Assembly (NCBI RefSeq): GCF_013393325.1
Contig: NZ_QJRC01000073.1
Coordinates: 1 to 64,000, forward strand
Source of the DNA: Pseudomonas hunanensis
Lineage (GTDB): Bacteria > Pseudomonadota > Gammaproteobacteria > Pseudomonadales > Pseudomonadaceae
Reading direction: 5' to 3'
DNA length: 64,000 bases
How positions within the stretch are numbered: the stretch's first letter is position 1; each line of letters opens with the position of its first letter. The notes beneath the pieces were generated by a model that saw only the letters and a program-made list of their open reading frames with translations, made no database searches and was not told the origin of the DNA. Shown here piece after piece: positions 19,291 through 28,506 of this stretch. The position numbers and the translations under genes are program-made.

Positions 19291-19992
19291 ATGACCACCA
19301 CCAATTCCACCTCTGACGTCAACAGTGCGTACCTGACCTCACTGCAGAAGCAGGCGTCAAAGAACAACAGCAACACCGGCGCTGCCGGCAGTGCACTGGG
19401 CAAAGATGCCTTCCTGCAGTTGCTGGTTACCCAGATGAAGAACCAGAACCCGCTCGACCCACAGGAAAACGGCGAGTTCGTGGCGCAGTTGGCGCAGTTC
19501 AGTAGCCTTGAGAGCATGCAGTCGCTCAATGACTCGGTGACCTATATCGCGGCGGGGCTGCAGTCTTCCCAGGCGCTGCAGGCGTCGTCACTGGTCGGGC
19601 GCAATGTGATTGTCCAGACCGACAAGGCGGTGGTCGACACCAGCAAGGATTTGAAAGGCACGGTCAACCTCACCTCGTCCAGTACCGCCACCTCGGTGGG
19701 TATCTACGACAAGGATGACAAGCTGGTTCGCACCATCGACCTGGGTACTCAGAAAGCCGGCAAGATCGACTTTACCTGGGATGGCAAGAACGATGACGGC
19801 GAAGTAGCGGCAGCAGGTACCTACACCTTCAAGGCTACCGCTTCGATCGACGGCAAGGCCACGGCCATGACCACCAACCTGCCGGCCTCGGTGACCAGTG
19901 TGACCATGGGTACCAACGGTTCGGAGATGACACTCAACCTGGCTGGGCTGGGCAGTGTTGCGCTTTCCAAAATCCAAAGCATCGGCATCTAG
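19291..19992 (+). CDS. flgD: Hook capping protein FlgD
   Basis: FlgD sits as a cap on the growing hook and lets FlgE subunits fold into place; it is lost when the hook is done. The 233-residue protein has the N-terminal LGKDAFLQLLVTQMKNQNPLDPQ signature (about 35-60) and FVAQLAQFSSLESMQ. A FlgD Ig/tudor-like part follows, with GKIDFTWDGKNDDGEVAAAGTY. It begins 12 bases after flgC. Confidence 0.97.
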   Translation: MTTTNSTSDVNSAYLTSLQKQASKNNSNTGAAGSALGKDAFLQLLVTQMKNQNPLDPQENGEFVAQLAQFSSLESMQSLNDSVTYIAAGLQSSQALQASSLVGRNVIVQTDKAVVDTSKDLKGTVNLTSSSTATSVGIYDKDDKLVRTIDLGTQKAGKIDFTWDGKNDDGEVAAAGTYTFKATASIDGKATAMTTNLPASVTSVTMGTNGSEMTLNLAGLGSVALSKIQSIGI

Positions 19993-20020
19993 GGCCTGAG
20001 CAAAACGACAGGAGTTACAC

Positions 20021-21343
20021 ATGTCTTTCAATATCGGCCTTAGCGGCCTCTATGCAGCGAACAAGGCCCTGAACGTTACCGGCAACAACATTGCCAACGT
20101 CGCCACCACCGGCTTCAAGTCGTCGCGCGCCGAGTTCGCCGACCAGTACTCCAACTCCATTCGCGGTACCAGTGCCGGCAAGAACACCGTCGGCACGGGT
20201 GTGAAGACGGCGGCTGTGTCGCAGTTGTTCACCCCTGGCAACATCAACGGCACCGGCCAGGCGCTGGACATGGCCATCGATGGCAACGGCTTCTTCGTGA
20301 TGAGCGACAACGGCTCGAAGATCTACACCCGTGCCGGTGCGTTCTACAGCGACAAGGACGGCTACGTGGTCAACGCGTCGGGCTCCAAGTTGCAAGGTTA
20401 TGCCGTGGATGCCAACGGCAAGATCACCCAGGGCGTGTTGACTGATCTGCAGATCGACACCTCGAACCTGACGCCGAACCCGACCGGAAAAATCTCCGAG
20501 AACGTCAACCTGAATTCCAGCGCCACTGCACCGGCCGTGACGCCGTTCGACCCCGCCAACACTGGCACCTACAACTACACATTCAATACCGATGTGTACG
20601 ACAGCCAAGGTAACGCGCACCAGCTGAACCAGTACTTCGTCAAGGATGCCACCAGCAACTCCTGGACCATGTACACCACCATCGACGGGCGCAACCCGGC
20701 CGACCCGACTTCGACCACGCCGCTGGCCAACAAGCTGCCGTTCAAATCTGACGGTACCCTGGACACTGCGGCCATGACCGCGGGCCCGGTAGCGGGTGGC
20801 ATGACCATCGCGGCCAACAAAAGCTTCACCCTCGACAACTGGATCCCGGCACAGAAGAACGCTGCCGGTGTATGGGGTGCCAACGGCGCTACCGCCAACG
20901 TCGCCGGGGTCAACCTGGACATGCTTGGCACCACCCAGTACAACGCCGCATCCGCCACCACCGCCAAGAGCCAGGACGGCTTTGCCACCGGTGAGCTGTC
21001 GGGCCTGACCATCGACCAAAGCGGCAACATGTTCGCCAACTTCACCAACGGCCAGGACAAGGTGATCGGCCAGGTGGCCATCGCCAACTTCGCCAACCTG
21101 CAGGGCCTGACCCCGATTGGCGGCACCAACTGGAAAGAGTCCTACGCTTCGGGTGTGCCGGTGATCGGCGCCCCGGACACCGGCACCCTGGGCCAGATCA
21201 CTGGCGGTGCGCTGGAAGACTCCAACGTCGACCTGACCGGTGAGCTGGTCAACCTGATCAAGGCGCAGAGCAACTACCAGGCGAACGCCAAGACCATTTC
21301 CACCGAAAGCACCATCATGCAGACCATCATTCAGATGACCTGA
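20021..21343 (+). CDS. flgE: Flagellar hook protein FlgE
   Basis: FlgE polymerises into the hook, the universal joint of the flagellum. The 440-residue protein starts with the SGLYAANKALNVTGNNIANVATTGFK signature and ends with LVNLIKAQSNYQANAKTISTEST, the paired terminal helices of the axial family. The middle is the variable surface domain. AGGAG precedes the ATG at normal distance. A large inverted repeat follows the stop codon. Confidence 0.97.
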   Translation: MSFNIGLSGLYAANKALNVTGNNIANVATTGFKSSRAEFADQYSNSIRGTSAGKNTVGTGVKTAAVSQLFTPGNINGTGQALDMAIDGNGFFVMSDNGSKIYTRAGAFYSDKDGYVVNASGSKLQGYAVDANGKITQGVLTDLQIDTSNLTPNPTGKISENVNLNSSATAPAVTPFDPANTGTYNYTFNTDVYDSQGNAHQLNQYFVKDATSNSWTMYTTIDGRNPADPTSTTPLANKLPFKSDGTLDTAAMTAGPVAGGMTIAANKSFTLDNWIPAQKNAAGVWGANGATANVAGVNLDMLGTTQYNAASATTAKSQDGFATGELSGLTIDQSGNMFANFTNGQDKVIGQVAIANFANLQGLTPIGGTNWKESYASGVPVIGAPDTGTLGQITGGALEDSNVDLTGELVNLIKAQSNYQANAKTISTESTIMQTIIQMT

Positions 21344-21376
21344 TGGTCGCTTGTTAGTGTGGTGTTGTCTGTAATT

Positions 21377-21478
21377 GGGGCTGCTTTGCAGCCCATCGCG
21401 ACACAAGGCCGCTCCTACAGGAGATCACGTTCACCTGTAGGGGCGGCCTTGTGTCGCGATGGGCCGCAACGCGGCCCC
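21377..21478. repeat. Long REP-type inverted repeat after flgE
   Basis: The inner arms 21391-21420 and 21435-21464 are 30 bases each with one mismatch, around a 14-base spacer. With some mismatches the arms extend out to 21377 and 21478. The ACACAAGGCCG..CTCCTACAG sequence type recurs in the hairpin at 30083-30115 and is typical of P. putida intergenic repeats. It could terminate flgE messages or protect their 3' ends. Confidence 0.8.
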
Positions 21479-21501
21479 AAATTCTCGAAGGTTCCCCCTC
21501 C

Positions 21502-21684
21502 ATGAAACGGCTAATGCTCACAGCTCTCCTGGCCATGGCCTTGCCGCTCTCGGCCGCTCCCGCCCCGTTCTACCAATGGCAAAGCCTGGCCACCGGCCGC
21601 TACCTGTGCTCGGCCAGCAACCCGGGCGAAGGTTGGGTGCGCCATTCCGGCCCCTACAACAACGCCGCTTGCCGCACCTTCTGA
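21502..21684 (+). CDS. Small secreted protein, 60 residues
   Basis: A 60-codon gene begins MKRLMLTALLAMALPLSA, a clear signal peptide with cleavage likely after Ala20 or nearby. The mature peptide of about 40 residues is aromatic and holds two cysteines, in YLCSASNPGEGW and NNAACRTF, which could form one disulfide in the periplasm. I do not recognise a function. It lies between flgE and flgF on the same strand. A hairpin (21692-21709) follows its stop. GAAGG lies eleven bases before the ATG, a rather long spacing. Confidence 0.6.
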   Translation: MKRLMLTALLAMALPLSAAPAPFYQWQSLATGRYLCSASNPGEGWVRHSGPYNNAACRTF

Positions 21685-21691
21685 ACAAGCC

Positions 21692-21709
21692 TTTGCCGCA
21701 GGCGGCAAA
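21692..21709. terminator. Hairpin after the small secreted protein gene
   Basis: TTTGCCGC and GCGGCAAA are perfect inverted repeats separated by AG, seven bases after the stop codon. The two-base gap means the RNA loop must open part of the stem. The same TTTGCCGC word is iterated before flgB, so a DNA-binding role is an alternative. Confidence 0.4.
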
Positions 21710-21780
21710 CATCCGCCGACAAACTGACGTTTTTTGCCCCTCGCCCCGCTTAAACCCCCATAAACAGGCGGTTTCAGACT

Positions 21781-21795
21781 TGGTTCGATTATTGC
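21781..21795 (+). promoter_or_regulatory. Sigma54 promoter of flgFGHIJKL
   Basis: TGGTTC-GATTA-TTGC keeps the invariant GG and GC with correct spacing, 50 bases before the flgF start. ACTGACGT-TTTTTTG at 21723-21737, shared with the flgB upstream region, lies 58 bases before it. Confidence 0.72.
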
Positions 21796-21844
21796 TTCGA
21801 ACCTGCCAAGTGACAGCGCGGCAGCGACGCGCAGAGGAGATACT

Positions 21845-22585
21845 GTGGACAAGTTGCTTTATGTGGCCATGACCGGTGCCAGCCAGAACGCGCTGGCGCA
21901 GAAGGCCCACGCCAACAACCTGGCGAACATTTCCACCAACGGTTTTCAGCGTGACCTGGAGCAGGCCCGTTCGATGCCGGTGTTTGGCGACAGCTTTCCG
22001 GCGCGCGCCTTTGCCATGACCGAGCGCCCGGCCACCGACTTCAGCGAAGGTCCGTTGGTTGAGACGGGGCGTGACCTGGATGTTGCCGTGACCGGCAAGG
22101 GGTTCATCGCCGTGCAGGCACCGGACGGCAGCGAGGCTTATGTGCGCACCGGCAGCCTGAACATCGATGCCCTCGGCGTGCTGCGTGCCGGCAATGGCAT
22201 GCCGGTGATGGGCAACGGTGGCCCGATCGCCATCCCGCCAGAGCAGAAAGTGGAGGTGGGCGCCGACGGCACCATCAGCATCCGCTCCATGGGTGAAGAC
22301 CCGCGGGTGATGGCCGAGGTCGACCGCATCAAGCTGGTCAACCCGGACACCAAAGGCCTGACGAAGGGCCTGGATGGCCTGATCCACACCACCTCCGGCC
22401 AGCCGGCCGATGCCGACGTCAACGTGCGGGTGGTGGCAGGCTTCCTGGAAGGCAGCAACGTCAATGCTGTCGAGGAAATGACCTCGGTGCTGGCGCTGTC
22501 CCGCCAGTTCGAACTGCACGTCAAGATGATGAACACGGCCAAGGAAGGCGACGAAGCCATGGCTCGGGTTTTGCAAATCGGCTAA
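21845..22585 (+). CDS. flgF: Flagellar proximal rod protein FlgF
   Basis: This 246-residue rod protein is of the FlgF/G type. It shows YVAMTGASQNALAQKAHANNLANISTNGF at the start, the DVAVTGKGFIAVQAPDG core, and FELHVKMMNTAKEGDEAMARVLQ at the C-terminus. Translation starts with GTG at 21845 behind a GAGGAG ribosome site. It opens the second hook-basal-body unit (flgFGHIJKL) behind its own sigma54 promoter. Confidence 0.97.
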   Translation: MDKLLYVAMTGASQNALAQKAHANNLANISTNGFQRDLEQARSMPVFGDSFPARAFAMTERPATDFSEGPLVETGRDLDVAVTGKGFIAVQAPDGSEAYVRTGSLNIDALGVLRAGNGMPVMGNGGPIAIPPEQKVEVGADGTISIRSMGEDPRVMAEVDRIKLVNPDTKGLTKGLDGLIHTTSGQPADADVNVRVVAGFLEGSNVNAVEEMTSVLALSRQFELHVKMMNTAKEGDEAMARVLQIG

Positions 22586-22632
22586 TCACTTTTGAACGGG
22601 TGCCGTAAAACAGGCGCACGAGGAGAACTTAC

Positions 22633-23418
22633 ATGCTTCCGGCTCTTTGGGTCGCTAAAACCGGCCTGTCCGCCCAGGACACCAACCTGACGGTCATTTC
22701 CAACAACTTGGCCAACGTCTCGACCACCGGCTTCAAACGTGATCGCGCCGAGTTCGCCGACCTGCTCTACCAGATCAAGCGTCAGCCTGGTGCCCAGTCC
22801 ACCCAGGACAGCGAGCTGCCTTCGGGCCTGCAAGTCGGTACCGGTGTGCGCATTGTCGGCACCCAGAAAAGCTTCGTCGCCGGCAGCCTGCAAACCACCG
22901 AAAACCCGCTGGACATGGCGGTCAACGGCCGTGGTTTCTTCCAGATTCTGCAGCCGGACGGCACTGTTTCGTACACCCGTGACGGTACCTTCCACCTGAA
23001 CTCCGACGGCCAGATCGTCACCGCCAATGGCTACGCCCTGGAGCCTGCTGTCGTGGTGCCAAACGATGCGCAGACCTTCACCGTCGGCCAGGACGGCACC
23101 GTGTCGATCACCACCGCCGGCAACCCGGCAGCGCAGGTGATCGGCAACATCCAGACCGCCGACTTCATCAACCCGGCTGGCCTGCAGGCAATCGGCGACA
23201 ACCTGTTCCTCGAGACCGCCGCCAGTGGTGCGCCACAAGTCGGCACCCCAGGCTTGAACGGTTTCGGCACCACCCAGCAGCAGACCCTGGAAAACTCCAA
23301 CGTCAGCACCGTGGAAGAGCTGGTGAACATGATCACCACCCAGCGTGCCTACGAGATGAACTCCAAGGTCATTTCCACCGCCGACCAGATGCTGTCGTTC
23401 GTAACCCAGCAGCTCTAA
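22633..23418 (+). CDS. flgG: Flagellar distal rod protein FlgG
   Basis: FlgG forms the distal rod that crosses the P and L rings. The 261-residue protein has LWVAKTGLSAQDTNLTVISNNLANVSTTGFKR at the start, DMAVNGRGFFQILQPDG in the middle and VEELVNMITTQRAYEMNSKVIST at the end, all standard for the family. Length and position after flgF agree. GAGGAG precedes the ATG. Confidence 0.98.
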   Translation: MLPALWVAKTGLSAQDTNLTVISNNLANVSTTGFKRDRAEFADLLYQIKRQPGAQSTQDSELPSGLQVGTGVRIVGTQKSFVAGSLQTTENPLDMAVNGRGFFQILQPDGTVSYTRDGTFHLNSDGQIVTANGYALEPAVVVPNDAQTFTVGQDGTVSITTAGNPAAQVIGNIQTADFINPAGLQAIGDNLFLETAASGAPQVGTPGLNGFGTTQQQTLENSNVSTVEELVNMITTQRAYEMNSKVISTADQMLSFVTQQL

Positions 23419-23454
23419 GCCCTGTCACTCCGTTGCACCCGTGAGGTAAGCGTC

Positions 23455-24150
23455 ATGAATCGTCTGTTGTCCGTTTTCGCCCTGGGGGGGGCGGTGTTGC
23501 TGGCAGGTTGCGTCGCGCCGACGCCCAAGCCCAACGACCCGTACTACGCGCCGGTGTTGCCGCGCACCCCATTGCCGGCAGCGGCCAACAACGGTTCGAT
23601 CTACCAGGCCGGTTTCGAGCAGAACCTGTACAGCGACCGCAAGGCGTTCCGGGTGGGTGACATCATCACCATCACCCTCAACGAGAAAACCTCGGCCAGC
23701 AAGAACGCAGGCTCGCAGATCCAGAAGAACAGCAAGGCCGACATCGGCCTGACCTCGCTGTTTGGCAGCACACCGAACACCAACAACCCGTTCGGCGGTG
23801 GTGATTTGTCGCTGGAAGCCGGCTACAACGGCGAGCGCGCCACCAAAGGCGACAGCAAGGCCACCCAGGGCAACACCCTGACCGGTTCGATTACCGTGAC
23901 CGTGGCCGAAGTACTGCCCAACGGCATCATCGCCGTGCGCGGCGAGAAGTGGCTGACCCTGAACACCGGCGAAGAGCTGGTGCGCATTGCCGGCATGGTG
24001 CGTGCCGACGATATCGCCACCGACAACACCGTGCCGTCCACCCGTGTGGCCGACGCGCGCATCACTTATTCCGGTACTGGCTCGTTCGCCGATGCCAGCC
24101 AGCCTGGGTGGCTGGACCGCTTCTTCATCAGCCCGCTTTGGCCTTTCTGA
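23455..24150 (+). CDS. flgH: Flagellar L-ring lipoprotein FlgH
   Basis: FlgH builds the outer-membrane L ring that acts as a bushing for the rod. The 231-residue precursor has a lipoprotein signal with the lipobox LAGC and the lipidated Cys19. The family core shows [22 protein letters not shown] and [19 protein letters not shown]. It is between flgG and flgI, the usual order. Confidence 0.97.
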   Translation: MNRLLSVFALGGAVLLAGCVAPTPKPNDPYYAPVLPRTPLPAAANNGSIYQAGFEQNLYSDRKAFRVGDIITITLNEKTSASKNAGSQIQKNSKADIGLTSLFGSTPNTNNPFGGGDLSLEAGYNGERATKGDSKATQGNTLTGSITVTVAEVLPNGIIAVRGEKWLTLNTGEELVRIAGMVRADDIATDNTVPSTRVADARITYSGTGSFADASQPGWLDRFFISPLWPF

Positions 24151-24156
24151 GTACGG

Positions 24157-25272
24157 ATGACCATGTTCAACGTGAGGCAGCTGATTGCCGCAACCCTGCT
24201 CCTGTCCTGTGCCTTTGCGGCCCAGGCCGAGCGCCTGAAGGACATCGCCAGCATTTCTGGCGTGCGTTCCAACCAGTTGATCGGTTACGGCCTGGTGGTG
24301 GGCCTGAACGGTACGGGTGACCAGACCACCCAGACGCCGTTCACCCTGCAAACCTTCAACAACATGTTGTCGCAGTTCGGCATCAAGGTGCCGGCCGGTT
24401 CCGGCAACGTGCAGCTGAAGAACGTGGCGGCGGTGTCGGTGCATGCCGACCTGCCGGCGTTCGCCAAGCCTGGCCAGGTGGTGGACATTACCGTTTCCTC
24501 GATCGGTAACTCCAAGAGCCTGCGCGGTGGCAGCCTGCTGATGACCCCGCTCAAGGGTATCGACGGCAACGTCTATGCCATCGCCCAGGGCAACCTGGTG
24601 GTGGGCGGCTTCGACGCCGAGGGCCGTGACGGGTCGAAAATTACCGTCAACGTGCCGTCGGCTGGCCGTATTCCGGGTGGTGCCAGTGTCGAGCGTGCGG
24701 TGCCGAGCGGCTTCAACCAGGGCAATACCCTGACCCTGAACCTCAATCGCCCCGACTTCACCACCGCCAAGCGCATCGTCGACAAGGTCAACGACCTGCT
24801 CGGCCCAGGTGTGGCGCAGGCCGTGGACGGTGGGTCGGTGCGGGTCAGTGCGCCGATGGACCCAAGCCAGCGTGTGGATTACCTGTCGATCCTCGAAAAC
24901 CTCGAAATCGACCCAGGCCAGGCGGTGGCCAAAGTCATCATCAATTCGCGTACCGGCACTATCGTCATCGGCCAGAACGTCAAGGTGTCGCCGGCGGCGG
25001 TCACCCATGGCAGCCTGACCGTGACCATTACCGAAGACCCGATCGTCAGCCAGCCGGGGGCCTTCTCCAATGGCCAGACCGCCGTGGTGCCGCGTTCGCG
25101 GGTCAATGCCGAGCAGGAAGCCAAGCCAATGTTCAAGTTTGGCCCAGGCACCACGCTGGATGAAATCGTCCGCGCGGTGAACCAGGTGGGCGCCGCGCCC
25201 GGCGACCTGATGGCGATCCTCGAAGCCCTGAAACAGGCCGGCGCCTTGCAGGCCGACCTGATCGTGATCTGA
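24157..25272 (+). CDS. flgI: Flagellar P-ring protein FlgI
   Basis: FlgI is secreted to the periplasm and forms the P ring around the rod in peptidoglycan, with help from FlgA. The 371-residue precursor has a signal peptide ending near AQA (about residue 24). Then come the conserved [31 protein letters not shown] and C-terminal [19 protein letters not shown]. ATGs at 24157 and 24163 are both possible starts. It begins six bases after the flgH stop. Confidence 0.97.
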   Translation: MTMFNVRQLIAATLLLSCAFAAQAERLKDIASISGVRSNQLIGYGLVVGLNGTGDQTTQTPFTLQTFNNMLSQFGIKVPAGSGNVQLKNVAAVSVHADLPAFAKPGQVVDITVSSIGNSKSLRGGSLLMTPLKGIDGNVYAIAQGNLVVGGFDAEGRDGSKITVNVPSAGRIPGGASVERAVPSGFNQGNTLTLNLNRPDFTTAKRIVDKVNDLLGPGVAQAVDGGSVRVSAPMDPSQRVDYLSILENLEIDPGQAVAKVIINSRTGTIVIGQNVKVSPAAVTHGSLTVTITEDPIVSQPGAFSNGQTAVVPRSRVNAEQEAKPMFKFGPGTTLDEIVRAVNQVGAAPGDLMAILEALKQAGALQADLIVI

Positions 25273-25283
25273 GGACGGCGCGG

Positions 25284-26438
25284 ATGAACATCAAAAGCCA
25301 GGTTTCCGGCAGAGTCGACAGCGGCGCCTATACCGACCTTAACCGCCTGAGTGCCCTCAAGCACGGTGACCGCGACAGCGAAGCCAACGTGCGCAAGGTG
25401 GCCCAGGAGTTCGAGTCGCTGTTCATCAGCGAAATGCTCAAGGCCTCACGCAAGGCCAGTGACGTGCTGGCCGACGACAACCCGATGAACACCGAAACGG
25501 TCAAGCAGTACCGCGATATGTACGACCAGCAGTTGGCCGTGAGCATGTCCCGTGAAGGGGGGGGGATCGGCTTGCAGGACGTACTGGTGCGTCAGCTGAC
25601 CAAGGGCCGCAGTGCGTCGGTCAACACCAGCCCGTTCCCGCGCGTCGATAACAGTGGCCCGGCATTGTGGGGCAACAAGGTGGCAGAGCCGGTGCATGCC
25701 ACGGACGCGTCCACGACCCGCAACGACGTCGCTGCGCTCAACTCGCGGCGCCTGGCCTTGCCGAGCAAGCTCACCGACCGCCTGCTGGCCGGTATCGTGC
25801 CATCGGCGGCCACCACCAATACCGCCGCTGTGCCAGCCCGTGACGGCCAGCAAGTGGCCAAGGCCTTCGCCGTGCCCGACAACGGCCTGCGCATTGTCGG
25901 CCGTGCCGTGGCCCAGCCACCGCTGGCGCCGAACAAGGCGTTCGCCGACAGTGATGAATTCGTCGCCACCATGTTGCCGATGGCCGAGCAAGCCGCCAAG
26001 CGCATTGGTATCGACCCACGCTACCTGGTGGCCCAGGCCGCGCTGGAAACCGGCTGGGGCAAGTCGGTGATGCGCAACAGCGATGGCAGCAGCAGCCACA
26101 ACCTGTTCGGCATCAAAGCCACTGGCAGTTGGCAGGGCGAGCAGGCGCGGGCGATCACCAGCGAATTCCGCGATGGCCAGTTCGTCAAGGAAACGGCGGC
26201 GTTCCGCAGCTACGACTCGTACCAGGACAGCTTCCACGACCTGGTAAGCCTGTTGCAGAGCAATTCGCGCTATCAAGATGCGCTGGACTCGGCCGATAAC
26301 CCTGAGCAGTTTGCAAGAGAGCTGCAAAAGGCAGGTTATGCGAGCGACCCGGGCTATGCGAGAAAGATCATCAGCATCGCCCAGCAAATGCAGTCAACCC
26401 CGCAGTACGCCATGGCTGGCAGAACCACGAATCTATAA
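25284..26438 (+). CDS. flgJ: Flagellar rod cap and muramidase FlgJ
   Basis: This 384-residue protein has both FlgJ halves. The N-terminal rod-cap domain (about 30-110) shows EFESLFISEMLKASRKAS and YRDMYDQQLA. The C-terminal glucosaminidase domain (about 225-375) cuts peptidoglycan for the rod and shows AAKRIGIDPRYLVAQAALETGWGKS and SSSHNLFGIKATGSW. The Ala-rich linker between them is long. It starts 11 bases after flgI. Confidence 0.96.
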   Translation: MNIKSQVSGRVDSGAYTDLNRLSALKHGDRDSEANVRKVAQEFESLFISEMLKASRKASDVLADDNPMNTETVKQYRDMYDQQLAVSMSREGGGIGLQDVLVRQLTKGRSASVNTSPFPRVDNSGPALWGNKVAEPVHATDASTTRNDVAALNSRRLALPSKLTDRLLAGIVPSAATTNTAAVPARDGQQVAKAFAVPDNGLRIVGRAVAQPPLAPNKAFADSDEFVATMLPMAEQAAKRIGIDPRYLVAQAALETGWGKSVMRNSDGSSSHNLFGIKATGSWQGEQARAITSEFRDGQFVKETAAFRSYDSYQDSFHDLVSLLQSNSRYQDALDSADNPEQFARELQKAGYASDPGYARKIISIAQQMQSTPQYAMAGRTTNL

Positions 26439-26450
26439 AAGGACTAAATC

Positions 26451-28493
26451 ATGTCGAGCCTGATTTCGATCGGCCTGAGTGGCCTGAGTGCCAGCCAGGC
26501 GGCCTTGTCGGTAACCAGTAACAACATCGCCAACGCCGCGACCAGTGGCTATTCGCGCCAGCAGACGATTCAGGCAGCGGGGGCCTCGCACAACATCGGC
26601 GCCGGGTTCCTGGGTACAGGTACCACGCTGGCGGATGTGCGCCGCATTTATAGCTCCTACCTGGACAACCAACTGCAGACCGCCACCTCGTTGCAGGCGG
26701 ACTCGGTTGCCTTCCAGGACCAGATCACCAGCATCGACAAGCTGCTGGCCGACCGTGACACCGGCATCAGCTCGGTGCTCACCGCATTCTTCTCGGCGCT
26801 GCAGACCGCAGCGGCCAAGCCCGGTGACGTCGCTTCGCGCCAGCTGCTGCTGACTCAGGCGCAAACCCTGAGCAACCGTTTCAACGCAGTGAGCACCCAG
26901 CTCACTCAGCAGAATGCCACGATCAACTCCCAGCTCGACACCATGGCCGGCCAGGTCAACAAGCTGACCGCCAGCATTGCCGAGTACAACAAGCAGATCG
27001 CCGCGGCCAGCGGCACTGGCAACACCCCCAACAGCCTGCTGGATGCGCGCAGTGAAGCGGTGCGTCAGCTAAACGAGCTGGTGGGCGTCACGGTGCAGGA
27101 GCGCGACGGCAACTACGACGTGTACTTGGGCAGCGGCCAGTCGTTGGTAACCGGCAACAAGGCCAACACCCTGTCGGTAGAGCCTGGTGCTGCCGACAAG
27201 AGCCAGGCCAGCCTGCGTATCAACTACGAGTCGTTCAGCTCTGATGTGACCTCGGTGGTGACCGGTGGCGCGATCGGTGGCCTGTTGCGCTATCGCCAGG
27301 ATGTGCTGACGCCGTCGATGAACGAGCTGGGGCGCGTTGCCCTGGTGGTGGCTGACAGCATCAACAGCCAGTTGGGGCAGGGCCTGGATGCCAATGGCCA
27401 GTTCGGCAGCTCGCTGTTCTCCAGCGTCAACAGTGCCACTGCCCTTGCACAGCGCAGCCTGGCCTCGTCGAACAACAGTTCCGGCTCTGGCAATCTGGAT
27501 GTGACCATCGCCAACAGCGGTGCGCTGACCACCTACGACTACGAGGTCAAGTTCACCAGCGCCAACCAGTACAGTGTGCGCCGTTCCGACGGCACCGACA
27601 TGGGCAGCTTCGACCTCAACGCCGACCCGGCGCCGGTGATCGACGGCTTCAGCCTGTCGCTGAACGGTGGCGGCCTGGCGGCCGGCGACAGCTTCAAGGT
27701 TATCCCTACGCGCGCTGCGGCCGGCAGCATCACCACCACCCTGACCGATGCCAACAAGCTGGCCTTCGCCGGGCCCATCAGCGCCACCTCGGGCAGCGGC
27801 AACAGCGGCACGGGCACCATCACCCAGCCGACCCTGGGCGAATCGCTGGACATCTACGGCGGTGCCGACACCGCACTGATCCAGCAGTCGATTCGCGACT
27901 CGATGCCGGTGCGCGTGGTGTTCGATGCTGCCAGCGGTGGTTCTCAAGGCTACAAGTTGTTCGATGCCAAGGGCACCCAGATCGGCACTGGCAGCGTGGT
28001 GCCGGGTACGGACAACAAACTGTCGATTGCCGTGCCGATGCTCGATGCGGCCGGAAACCCAATCAAGGATGCCAGCGGCAACCCGCGTACCTTCAGCGTC
28101 GAGACCACTATCGGCGGCAGTCCGGCAGCCAATGACAGCTTCACCCTGTCGTTCAATGCCGATGGCAAGGCCGACAACCGTAACGCCACGGCGCTGCTGG
28201 GCTTGCAGACCAAGTCGACGGTCAACACCGGTTCTGGCGGCGGCACCAGCTTCACCTCGGCTTATGCTTCGCTGGTCGAGCGCGTAGGTGCCAAGGCCAA
28301 CCAGGCGACCATCGACACCACGGCGACCGAGGCAGTGCTCAAGTCCGCCAGTGAGAGTCGCAGTGCGGTGTCCGGGGTCAACCTGGATGACGAAGCGGCC
28401 AGCCTGGTCAAGTTCCAGCACTACTACACGGCGTCGTCGCAGATCATCAAGGCGGCGCAAGAAACCTTCAGCACCCTGATCAATGCTTTGTAA
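26451..28493 (+). CDS. flgK: Hook-filament junction protein FlgK (HAP1)
   Basis: FlgK is the first of two junction proteins between hook and filament. The 680-residue protein carries GLSGLSASQAALSVTSNNIANAATSGYSRQ at the start and SGVNLDDEAASLVKFQHYYTASSQIIKAAQETF at the end. The central part (about 320-600) is a Gly/Ser-rich variable domain that accounts for the larger-than-enteric size. It is exported with the help of FlgN. Confidence 0.97.
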   Translation: MSSLISIGLSGLSASQAALSVTSNNIANAATSGYSRQQTIQAAGASHNIGAGFLGTGTTLADVRRIYSSYLDNQLQTATSLQADSVAFQDQITSIDKLLADRDTGISSVLTAFFSALQTAAAKPGDVASRQLLLTQAQTLSNRFNAVSTQLTQQNATINSQLDTMAGQVNKLTASIAEYNKQIAAASGTGNTPNSLLDARSEAVRQLNELVGVTVQERDGNYDVYLGSGQSLVTGNKANTLSVEPGAADKSQASLRINYESFSSDVTSVVTGGAIGGLLRYRQDVLTPSMNELGRVALVVADSINSQLGQGLDANGQFGSSLFSSVNSATALAQRSLASSNNSSGSGNLDVTIANSGALTTYDYEVKFTSANQYSVRRSDGTDMGSFDLNADPAPVIDGFSLSLNGGGLAAGDSFKVIPTRAAAGSITTTLTDANKLAFAGPISATSGSGNSGTGTITQPTLGESLDIYGGADTALIQQSIRDSMPVRVVFDAASGGSQGYKLFDAKGTQIGTGSVVPGTDNKLSIAVPMLDAAGNPIKDASGNPRTFSVETTIGGSPAANDSFTLSFNADGKADNRNATALLGLQTKSTVNTGSGGGTSFTSAYASLVERVGAKANQATIDTTATEAVLKSASESRSAVSGVNLDDEAASLVKFQHYYTASSQIIKAAQETFSTLINAL

Positions 28494-28506
28494 GGAGTAG
28501 ACTCTC

